Below, piece after piece: positions 57,459 through 64,000 of a stretch of 64,000 nt of DNA. Position numbers and translations under genes: made by a program. Below the pieces are notes generated by a model that was not told where the DNA came from, made no database searches, and worked only from the letters and a program-made list of their open reading frames with translations. The stretch is from Ruminococcaceae bacterium UBA2719. Its GTDB lineage: Bacteria; Bacillota; Clostridia; Oscillospirales; Acutalibacteraceae. Where the stretch lies: NCBI GenBank assembly GCA_002353935.1, contig DEKP01000022.1:41215-105214 (forward strand), written 5' to 3'. Positions within the stretch are counted from its first letter, which is position 1. Each line of letters starts with the position of its first letter.

Positions 57459-58037
57459 TTAATTATCATATACTTCGGGGCAAACTTCCTTTATTTTTTT
57501 GCGCAAAGTTATAAAATCTTTAAGCGCAGCTTCCATAAGATTTTGATTTCTCAAAATTGCGGCGGGGTGAAGCATTGGCATCATAAATATTCCTTTTTTC
57601 TCCACAAAAATTCCATGCTCGCGTGTTATTTTTATATTAGGATTTATAATTTTTGCGCTCGCAATTCGACCCAGGCAGACTATAATTTTGGGATTTATAA
57701 GCTTAGTTTGGTTTCTAAGGTAATCTATGCAGTTGTTTTGTTCGTCCTCGCTTGGATCACGGTTAAAAGGGGGGCGGCACTTGACAATATTTGTAATATA
57801 AATATTTTTATTACGATCAAGATCCACAGCATATAATAGTTTATCAAGCAACTTGCCTGCTCTGCCGACAAAAGGTTCGCCTTGAATATCCTCTTGTTCG
57901 CCGGGACCTTCGCCGATGAACATGATCTTGGTTTTTGGGGTACCTATACCAAATACAACGTTTTTACGTGTTTTGCACAGATCGCATTTTGTACAGCTTT
58001 TGCAGATTTTTTCCAGGTCTTTAAAATTATCAATCAT
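57459..58037 (-). CDS. Type IV uracil-DNA glycosylase
   Basis: Removes uracil from DNA, 192 residues. The active-site motif is GEGPGEQED and the second motif MLHPAAILRN. Four cysteines suitable for a 4Fe-4S cluster are present (Cys12/Cys15 of the N-terminal CKSCTKC group, Cys87 in KCRPP, Cys103), with two extra cysteines at 18 and 21. Family 4 enzymes are common in anaerobes lacking Ung. It stands alone on the reverse strand. Confidence 0.92.
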   Translation of the reverse strand: MIDNFKDLEKICKSCTKCDLCKTRKNVVFGIGTPKTKIMFIGEGPGEQEDIQGEPFVGRAGKLLDKLLYAVDLDRNKNIYITNIVKCRPPFNRDPSEDEQNNCIDYLRNQTKLINPKIIVCLGRIASAKIINPNIKITREHGIFVEKKGIFMMPMLHPAAILRNQNLMEAALKDFITLRKKIKEVCPEVYDN

Positions 58038-58064
58038 ATTTCCACCTTCTGTTTTTAAAAGCTA

Positions 58065-58093
58065 TTGAAAATTTAAATCATATGTTGTAAAAT
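58065..58093 (+). promoter_or_regulatory. pduL promoter
   Basis: -35 TTGAAA (58065-58070) and -10 TAAAAT (58088-58093), 17-bp spacer, about 31 bp before the ATG. Confidence 0.65.
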
Positions 58094-58124
58094 AAGTACA
58101 TTAAGATATGAATGGAGAATTATT

Positions 58125-58691
58125 ATGACAATTATGGTAGAAACTTCTGCTCATCATATTCATGTTACAGCAGAAACATTTAAAACGCTTTTTGGAGAGG
58201 GCGCTACGCTGACAAACAAGAAAGATCTTTCACAGCCCGGACAATTTGCCTGCGCTGAAAAGGTAACTGTTGTTGGACCTAAGGGTGAAATGACAATGTC
58301 TATCCTTGGACCCTTCAGAAAGGCAGATCAGGTTGAAATATCTTTGACAGATGCACGCAAACTGGGCGTAGTTGCACCAATAAGAGAGTCCGGAGACACA
58401 AAAGATACACCCGGCTGTATTTTGAGAGGACCTAAAGGAGAGTGTGAAATTTCCGAGGGAATTATTGTTGCGAAAAGACATATTCATATGACTCCTCAAA
58501 GCGCTGAGCAATACAATTTAGAGGATAAAGAAATTGTAAAGGTTAAAGTAGGCAACAACGGAAGAAATCTTATCTTTGATGATGTTGTAGTTAGAGTGAA
58601 CGAAAACTTTGCTCCTGCTGTACATATAGATACAGACGAATCCAATGCTGCAGGTCTTACCGGCACTACCGACGGAGAGATTATTAAATAA
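58125..58691 (+). CDS. pduL: PduL-type phosphotransacylase
   Basis: Interconverts acyl-CoA and acyl phosphate, 188 residues. Both PduL domains carry their zinc-binding histidines: SAHHIHVT near the N-terminus and KRHIHMT near residue 123; ILGPFRKADQVEIS and ILRGPKGECE are conserved. No microcompartment shell or diol dehydratase gene is nearby, and the protein has no obvious N-terminal encapsulation peptide. It therefore probably replaces Pta in acetate formation together with an acetate kinase encoded elsewhere. Confidence 0.92.
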   Translation: MTIMVETSAHHIHVTAETFKTLFGEGATLTNKKDLSQPGQFACAEKVTVVGPKGEMTMSILGPFRKADQVEISLTDARKLGVVAPIRESGDTKDTPGCILRGPKGECEISEGIIVAKRHIHMTPQSAEQYNLEDKEIVKVKVGNNGRNLIFDDVVVRVNENFAPAVHIDTDESNAAGLTGTTDGEIIK

Positions 58692-58714
58692 TAAGTAGTA
58701 AATTTATATATAAT

Positions 58715-58753
58715 AAAATCGGCTTTCTCACAAATCGGAGAGGTCGATTTTTC
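58715..58753 (+). terminator. Terminator of pduL
   Basis: AAATCG and TTCTC pair with GAGAG and CGATTT with one mismatch, followed by TTCTTG. Moderate strength. Confidence 0.55.
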
Positions 58754-58779
58754 TTGTTTTTATGTACAAGTTAGAGCCT

Positions 58780-60765
58780 TTATTTATTCGTTTTTAAAAT
58801 GATAATATTTTGAGAAGATATTTCTTTTGTTTCTCCGTTGTCTACATACATTTCGTATGTATCTGCATTACCGTAAAGGGTGAAATGATTTTTATCTATG
58901 CTTTTCGTATTTTTTGCAGGATTAAATAGTGGAAGCATCTTATTGTTTCTTACAAAAAATACCACTTCATTTAGTTGAATATTAATATAGTGATGTCCCT
59001 TTTCCATGCTCTGTTCAAAAATTTCTCCGTTTTTAACAGTCATCATAAGCATATTTTCGGGTAGATATATATAACGTCCGTTTGCATTTTGTTTATATAT
59101 AGGTGCTATCATTATGCTGTCACCGACTAATAATTGATCTTCAACTTGCTTTGCTGTTTCATCGTTTTCGTATTCAAAGCAAAGTGGTTTAAATAGCATA
59201 TCGTTATTAAGTACAGCTTTCATAAATTCGCTGTATAAATAAGGGATAAGACGGTATCTTAAATCTATTATATTCTTAAAATCTTTTGTTTCACCAAAAG
59301 CGTAACATTCCTGATTTCTTGTACCGTAAGCAGAGTGATTACGCATAAGCGGCGTAAATATAGCAAAACTTAGCCATCTTAACAATAAATCTCTTGAACA
59401 ATCAGCATTAAATCCGCCTATGTCGCTGCCGGCATAAAGAAATCCACACATATTCAAAGCCGGCATCTGTTGTATGCTAAGAAGAATATGCGACCACCAT
59501 GAATGATTATCACCAGTCCAAAGTCCCGAATAACGGTGCATACCTATACAAGATGCACGAGAGAAAAGCAGGGTTCTGTTTTTAGGTCTAAGTTTTTCAA
59601 GAGCTTCGGCGGCTGAAATAGTCATAGCACAACCATATAGATTATGAACGCGGTTGTGTACAATTTTTTTGCCGTCTATATTGTGATAAAATGAGTTGTA
59701 ATCATCCTGAGCATTTGAAATTCGAGCAAAAGTATCTCGCAGGTCAAAAAACGAAGTAGTGTCAATTGTTTTATTTTCAAAAGCTTTGATATCTTTAAAA
59801 GCTTTTTTCAGCCCTTTATCAGAATAAAATATCGCAGGTTCATTCATGTCGTTCCAAAAACCATCAATACCCATATCTGTTAAAATCTTATATTTATTGC
59901 CGAAAAACTTTGCAGCTTTTTCATTTAAAAAATCGGGTAATACTGATTTTCCGGGCCATACGCCGACGATATAATCATCGCCGTTTTCATCTTTACAAAA
60001 ATAACCGTCTTTTTTGCCTTCTTCATATACCTGATACTCATTTTCAACTTTAACCGCAGCGTCTATAATAGGGATTAGATGAATACCTTTATCTTTCATA
60101 TAGGATACAAAGTTGCTAAAATCGGGAAATCTGGTATTATCAATTGTAAAATCTTTAAAACTATCCATATAATCGATATCGAGGTAAATCATATCGAGCG
60201 GAATTTCTGCTTTTTCATGAGAAGAAAGGACTTTTTCAATGCTGTCTTTATTGAAATATCCCCATCGGCTTTGCCCAAATCCGAAAGCCCAATAGGGTGG
60301 AACATAACTTTTTCCAATTAATTCTCTAAACTCTTTTACAATATCAAGCAGTTTGTCAGCATTTATTATGTAAATATCAAAACCGTCATAATCTAATTCT
60401 ATTTTAATAGTTGATGAATCGCTAAATCCAATATCAAAGGTGACCCCCGACGGAGTATCAAAAAATACTCCGAAACGTTCTTTAGAATCTTTAGAGTCTA
60501 TAATTAAAAAATTATGCGCGCCATATAGTGACTTTTTATCTTCCGTATGAAACGGTTCATCATAGCAGTATGATCTGAATATTCCGCCTCTCTTATTAAT
60601 GCCTCTTGTTGCTTCACCCAAACCATAGACACGGGTTGAATTGTCCATAGTATAGGTAAACGAAAGACCGTTTTGAGTAAAATAGGGAAGGATTTTATTT
60701 TCTTTTATATTTTTAACTACTGCATATGATTTAATGATTTTTGAAAAACTATACTTTTTAATCAT
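58780..60765 (-). CDS. Cytoplasmic GH31 alpha-glucosidase
   Basis: 661 residues with the GH31 N-terminal beta-sandwich (about 1-150) and a TIM barrel. The catalytic nucleophile Asp306 lies in FWNDMNEP and the acid/base Asp419 in WTGDNHSWW; MIYLDIDYM and YAGSDIGGFNAD are also family blocks. No signal peptide or anchor is seen, so it acts on imported maltose, isomaltose-type or other alpha-glucosides; specificity is unclear. AGGTG precedes the ATG. The promoter is divergent from degV. Confidence 0.92.
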   Translation of the reverse strand: MIKKYSFSKIIKSYAVVKNIKENKILPYFTQNGLSFTYTMDNSTRVYGLGEATRGINKRGGIFRSYCYDEPFHTEDKKSLYGAHNFLIIDSKDSKERFGVFFDTPSGVTFDIGFSDSSTIKIELDYDGFDIYIINADKLLDIVKEFRELIGKSYVPPYWAFGFGQSRWGYFNKDSIEKVLSSHEKAEIPLDMIYLDIDYMDSFKDFTIDNTRFPDFSNFVSYMKDKGIHLIPIIDAAVKVENEYQVYEEGKKDGYFCKDENGDDYIVGVWPGKSVLPDFLNEKAAKFFGNKYKILTDMGIDGFWNDMNEPAIFYSDKGLKKAFKDIKAFENKTIDTTSFFDLRDTFARISNAQDDYNSFYHNIDGKKIVHNRVHNLYGCAMTISAAEALEKLRPKNRTLLFSRASCIGMHRYSGLWTGDNHSWWSHILLSIQQMPALNMCGFLYAGSDIGGFNADCSRDLLLRWLSFAIFTPLMRNHSAYGTRNQECYAFGETKDFKNIIDLRYRLIPYLYSEFMKAVLNNDMLFKPLCFEYENDETAKQVEDQLLVGDSIMIAPIYKQNANGRYIYLPENMLMMTVKNGEIFEQSMEKGHHYINIQLNEVVFFVRNNKMLPLFNPAKNTKSIDKNHFTLYGNADTYEMYVDNGETKEISSQNIIILKTNK

Positions 60766-60782
60766 AAAAATGACACCTTTAG

Positions 60783-60810
60783 TTGAAATTTTAATAAAAA
60801 TATGTATAAT
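60783..60810 (+). promoter_or_regulatory. Promoter of the degV-type gene
   Basis: -35 TTGAAA (60783-60788) and -10 TATAAT (60805-60810), 16-bp spacer. It overlaps the divergent GH31 promoter region. Confidence 0.6.
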
Positions 60811-60816
60811 AATATT

Positions 60817-60845
60817 ATTATATCACTAGATATTAATTTTCACAA
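60817..60845 (-). promoter_or_regulatory. Promoter of the GH31 gene
   Basis: Reverse strand -35 TTGTGA (60840-60845) and -10 TATAAT (60817-60822), 17-bp spacer. Confidence 0.65.
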
Positions 60846-60863
60846 TAGCGTAGGGGGACTATT

Positions 60864-61724
60864 ATGGCAAATAAAGTAATAATTACTGCTGATAGAACAT
60901 GTGATTTAAATAAGGAACTTACTAAAAGATATGATATTCACGATATTCCGCTGCATATTGTTTTTGGGGACGAGAGCTATGACGATTGGGAGACGATAAC
61001 TCCCGAACAAGTTTACGAACGTTTTTATAAAACAAAAGAGCTGCCCAAGACCGCTGCTAATAATGTAGAGGAGTATTTCGACTATTTTAAAAAATTTATT
61101 GATGAGGGCTATGATATAGTACACATTGCTTTAGGCTCAAAATTATCTTCAACACAGTCGGCAAGCGTTATGGCTGCACAGCAGTTTGAAGGAAGAGCTT
61201 TCTGTGTGGATTCTTGCTCACTGTCAACAGGCTCCGGCCTATTGGCAATAAAGGCATCTGAAATGCGAGATAGTGGAATGAGTGCAAAAGAGATTGCAGA
61301 GAAAGTACAAGGCATGGTATCAAAGAGTCATGCATCTTTTGTACTAGAAAGACTTGATTTTATGAAAGCCGGCGGAAGATGTTCAGCGATTACCTTGTTG
61401 GGAGCGAATCTTTTGAGCTTAAGACCTAGCATTGAAGTGTTAAACAACGACGGTGGCGCAATGACTGTCGGTAAAAAATATCGCGGCAAATACGGCAAGG
61501 TGCTTATTGAATACATGGAGGATACTCTTGCAAAATATGATAACATAGATACTGACAGAGTGTTTATTACTCATGCTGGGGCCAATCAGGAATATATTGA
61601 TTCTGTTTTTGATGCTTTAAATAAAAAAGGAATTTTCAAAGAAATTTTAATAACAAGGGCGTCATGTGTTATTTCCAGTCATTGCGGACCAAATACCCTG
61701 GGCGTTTTGTTTATGACTAAATAA
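60864..61724 (+). CDS. DegV family fatty-acid-binding protein
   Basis: 286 residues. The N-terminal ITADRTCDLNKELTKRYDIHDIPL, ALGSKLSST and SLSTGSGLLA match DegV/FakB proteins, which bind a fatty acid for phosphorylation by FakA. The C-terminal HCGPNTLGVLFM closes the fold. No FakA kinase gene is next to it. GGGGGA precedes the ATG. Confidence 0.9.
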   Translation: MANKVIITADRTCDLNKELTKRYDIHDIPLHIVFGDESYDDWETITPEQVYERFYKTKELPKTAANNVEEYFDYFKKFIDEGYDIVHIALGSKLSSTQSASVMAAQQFEGRAFCVDSCSLSTGSGLLAIKASEMRDSGMSAKEIAEKVQGMVSKSHASFVLERLDFMKAGGRCSAITLLGANLLSLRPSIEVLNNDGGAMTVGKKYRGKYGKVLIEYMEDTLAKYDNIDTDRVFITHAGANQEYIDSVFDALNKKGIFKEILITRASCVISSHCGPNTLGVLFMTK

Positions 61725-61743
61725 TTATATTATAAATTATTAA

Positions 61744-61779
61744 GGCTGTCGCGATATTTTAACATTGCGACAGCCCTTT
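61744..61779 (+). terminator. Terminator of the degV-type gene
   Basis: GGCTGTCGC and GCGACAGCC form a perfect 9-bp stem followed by CTTTA. Confidence 0.7.
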
Positions 61780-61936
61780 ATAAATGCTATCATTTTATAT
61801 CCTGTAATGCAAAGTCGGATTTATTAAAATTTTTTAAATACTTATCGCTTTGTGCTTTTTATTTTAAAAATTAACACTCAAATATTTCTTTGACAGCAAA
61901 TTACTAAACTGTAAACATTTTGTAAGCGAAATTCAC

Positions 61937-61965
61937 TTGACGATACAATATATAGTTGCTATACT
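61937..61965 (+). promoter_or_regulatory. nrdD promoter
   Basis: -35 TTGACG (61937-61942) and -10 TATACT (61960-61965), 17-bp spacer, 65 bp before nrdD. Confidence 0.78.
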
Positions 61966-61990
61966 AAAAACATACATCAATATATTGTAT
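61944..61990 (+). promoter_or_regulatory. Two NrdR-box-like sites
   Basis: Site 1, TACAATATATAGTTGC (61944-61959), lies inside the promoter spacer; site 2, around CAATATATTG (61978-61987), lies just downstream of the start of transcription. Their centres are about 31-32 bp apart, three helical turns, the phasing known for NrdR tandem boxes. Repression by NrdR is inferred. Confidence 0.65.
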
Positions 61991-62030
61991 AAATTTTATA
62001 TAACGCCGATTAATAGAAAGGGAAGAGAGA

Positions 62031-64000
62031 ATGAAAATAATAAAAAGAAATGGCAGCGAAGAAACCTTTGATTTACAAAAAATTATAGATGCTGTCAAAA
62101 AAGCTGATCTTGCAAATGATAATGGCAGACAACTGACAGATGAACAAATAATAGGCATAGCTAGAACAATTGAGGACATGGGGCAGTGTGTGTCTCGTGC
62201 TTTGAGTGTTGAAGAGATTCAGGAATTGGTAGAAACCGAGATTATGAAATGCGGCGCATATGAAACAGCAAAGCGCTATATCAGATATCGCTATACCCGC
62301 TCTTTAGCTCGTACAGCGAATACCACAGATAATCAGATTTTAACTTTGATTGAGTGCAACAACGAAGAGGTTAAACAGGAAAACTCAAATAAAAATCCTA
62401 CGGTTAATTCTGTACAGCGCGACTATATGGCGGGCGAAGTCAGCAAAGATATTACTAAGAGAATTTTATTGCCGGAAGATATTGTTCAAGCCCACGAAGA
62501 GGGCCTGATACATTTTCACGATGCTGATTATTTTGCTCAGCATATGCATAACTGTGATTTAGTAAACCTCGAGGATATGCTCCAAAACGGAACCGTAATA
62601 TCTGGGACAATGATTGAAAAGCCGCATAGTTTTTCAACAGCCTGTAATATTGCCACCCAAATTATTGCTCAGGTTGCTTCTAATCAATACGGCGGTCAAA
62701 GTATTTCTCTGGCTCATTTAGCTCCTTTTGTTCAGATCTCAAGACAAAAAATTACAAAAGAAGTTTTGAAAGAGTTTGACATAATAGGAGCAGCTCCTAC
62801 TAAAGAAAAGGTAGAGAAAATAGTAGAGCAGCGTTTGAGAAAAGAAATAAATCGCGGAGTTCAAACTATTCAGTATCAGGTTGTAACCTTGCTTACAACT
62901 AACGGTCAGGCTCCTTTCGTTACCGTGTTTATGTATTTGGGCGAAGCTAAAAACGAGCAAGAGAAAAAGGACCTTGCATTGATTATCGAAGAAGCTTTAG
63001 AACAACGCTATGAGGGAGTGAAAAACGAAAAAGGAATTTATATTACTCCTGCCTTTCCTAAGCTTATTTATGTTCTTGAAGAACAAAATATCCATGAAGA
63101 TTCGCCATATTATTATCTAACTAAACTTGCTGCTAAGTGTACCGCTAAGCGTATGGTGCCGGACTATATTTCCGAAAAGAAGATGCTCGAACTCAAGGTA
63201 GATAAAAACGGCGAAGGACACTGCTATACCTGTATGGGCTGCCGCAGCTTTTTGACTCCGTATGTTGACGAGAACGGAAAGCCCAAATACTACGGAAGAT
63301 TTAACCAGGGTGTTGTTACAATTAATCTGGTTGACATTGCGTTGTCATCAGGCAAAGATATGGAAAAATTTTGGGAAATATTTGACGAGAGACTTGACTT
63401 GTGCTATAGAGCGCTTTTGTGCAGGCACAACCGTTTAAAGGGTACGTTATCTGACGCTGCTCCTATTTTGTGGCAAAACGGAGCTTTGGCAAGACTCAAA
63501 AAGGGCGAGACGATCGACAAGCTGCTCTATGGCGGATATTCTACCATATCGCTTGGATATGCAGGCTTGTATGAATGTACAAAATATATGACCGGAAAAA
63601 GCCACACTGATGAAGAGGCTAAACCTTTTGCTTTGTCGGTTATGCAGTATATGAACGACGCTTGTAAAAAATGGAAGGAAAAGCATCATATAGATTTCAG
63701 CCTTTACGGAACTCCGCTTGAGAGCACTACTTATAAATTTGCAAAATGTCTGCAAAAGCGTTTTGGTGTTATCAAGGGAATTACAGACAAGGGATATATC
63801 ACTAACAGTTACCATATTCATGTTACCGAGAAAATCGATGCTTTTTCAAAGCTCAAGTTTGAAGCTGAATTCCAAGCGCTTTCTCCGGGCGGCGCAATCA
63901 GCTATGTTGAGGTTCCCAATATGCAGGACAACATCCCGGCTGTGCTCCAGGTTATGCGCTTTATCTACGACAACATTATGTACGCCGAGCTCAACACCAA
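62031..64000 (+). CDS. nrdD: Anaerobic ribonucleoside-triphosphate reductase (3' end cut by window)
   Basis: Class III glycyl-radical ribonucleotide reductase making dNTPs without oxygen. 656 codons are visible. The N-terminal ATP-cone (KIIKRNGSEETFDLQKI to about residue 95) gives allosteric activity control. Blocks LIHFHDADYF, MHNCDLVNL, SLAHLAPF and CYTCMGCRSF are present. The zinc-binding cysteines and the radical glycine near the C-terminus lie beyond the window. The start is ATG 62031 with GGAAGAGAG upstream; the frame is open to base 64000. Confidence 0.95.
   Translation, partial: MKIIKRNGSEETFDLQKIIDAVKKADLANDNGRQLTDEQIIGIARTIEDMGQCVSRALSVEEIQELVETEIMKCGAYETAKRYIRYRYTRSLARTANTTDNQILTLIECNNEEVKQENSNKNPTVNSVQRDYMAGEVSKDITKRILLPEDIVQAHEEGLIHFHDADYFAQHMHNCDLVNLEDMLQNGTVISGTMIEKPHSFSTACNIATQIIAQVASNQYGGQSISLAHLAPFVQISRQKITKEVLKEFDIIGAAPTKEKVEKIVEQRLRKEINRGVQTIQYQVVTLLTTNGQAPFVTVFMYLGEAKNEQEKKDLALIIEEALEQRYEGVKNEKGIYITPAFPKLIYVLEEQNIHEDSPYYYLTKLAAKCTAKRMVPDYISEKKMLELKVDKNGEGHCYTCMGCRSFLTPYVDENGKPKYYGRFNQGVVTINLVDIALSSGKDMEKFWEIFDERLDLCYRALLCRHNRLKGTLSDAAPILWQNGALARLKKGETIDKLLYGGYSTISLGYAGLYECTKYMTGKSHTDEEAKPFALSVMQYMNDACKKWKEKHHIDFSLYGTPLESTTYKFAKCLQKRFGVIKGITDKGYITNSYHIHVTEKIDAFSKLKFEAEFQALSPGGAISYVEVPNMQDNIPAVLQVMRFIYDNIMYAELNT

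Larger units (their letters stand above)
61725..62030 (+). other. Intergenic region degV / nrdD
   Basis: 306 bp containing the degV terminator at the left and, at the right, the nrdD promoter with two NrdR-box-like sites. The A+T-rich middle (about 61790-61930) shows nothing else I can support. Confidence 0.6.

Overview
The window looks like a chromosomal segment of a low-GC, spore-forming anaerobic Firmicute of the class Clostridia, most likely Ruminococcaceae/Oscillospiraceae. The signs are a spoVAC gene, type III glutamine synthetase, ATP-type PEP carboxykinase, formate-tetrahydrofolate ligase, the LL-diaminopimelate aminotransferase route, anaerobic class III ribonucleotide reductase, a dockerin and a cohesin, and A+T-rich intergenic DNA. 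The membrane-anchored cohesin next to starch-binding-like modules recalls starch- or fibre-degrading ruminococci; the species is inference. I see no rRNA, tRNA, CRISPR array, insertion sequence or phage gene. About twenty promoters match the housekeeping sigma consensus, nearly all with a 17-bp spacer, and most transcription units end in clear intrinsic terminators.

Layout. 1-10.6 kb is a purine/nucleobase block: the 3' part of a YgeW-type carbamoyltransferase, an iron-containing alcohol dehydrogenase, guanine deaminase (reverse strand), a four-gene BMP-type nucleoside ABC importer and an 8-oxoguanine-deaminase-like amidohydrolase. 10.8-16.7 kb holds nitrogen and wall-precursor metabolism and translation: glnN, dapF-dapL, glyS. 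17-23.7 kb is envelope: a glycosyltransferase overlapping a divergent acyltransferase, a CPA2 antiporter, a membrane metallophosphoesterase and a DUF975-CmpB fusion. 23.9-30.5 kb has pckA, an L,D-transpeptidase, xpt, fhs and an RluA-type pseudouridine synthase. 30.6-33.5 kb is a csoR-copA copper unit with its operator. 33.7-37.4 kb has an unknown bitopic membrane protein and serC-serA.

37.4-45.2 kb is surface and sulfur: a leucine-rich-repeat/dockerin protein whose start is separated from its body by a -1 frameshift at an A-rich slippery site, then the reverse-strand operon nifS-thiI-sortase B-MoCF-like protein, a 123-bp imperfect inverted repeat and a lone spoVAC. 45.3-54.1 kb has birA and rpoB-rpoC, the latter with a long structured leader and without the usual ribosomal-protein neighbours. 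54.2-57.4 kb is a cluster of three signal-peptide/C-terminal-anchor proteins: one cohesin and two related starch-binding-like modules. 57.5-64 kb has a type IV uracil-DNA glycosylase, a stand-alone PduL, a cytoplasmic GH31 glucosidase, DegV and the 5' part of nrdD under a promoter with two NrdR-box-like sites.

How the parts fit. The importer and deaminases would bring in and deaminate purines, with xpt salvaging xanthine; YgeW suggests further breakdown to carbamoyl phosphate and one-carbon units usable by fhs. Surface cohesin and binding modules would hold dockerin proteins and glucan at the cell, GH31 would hydrolyse imported oligosaccharides, and PduL and the alcohol dehydrogenase would serve acetate and alcohol formation. 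The most unusual items are the anchored cohesin/binding-module trio, the sortase with a cytoplasmic MoCF-like domain next to a free copy of that domain, the frameshifted dockerin protein and the CopA-chaperone fusion.
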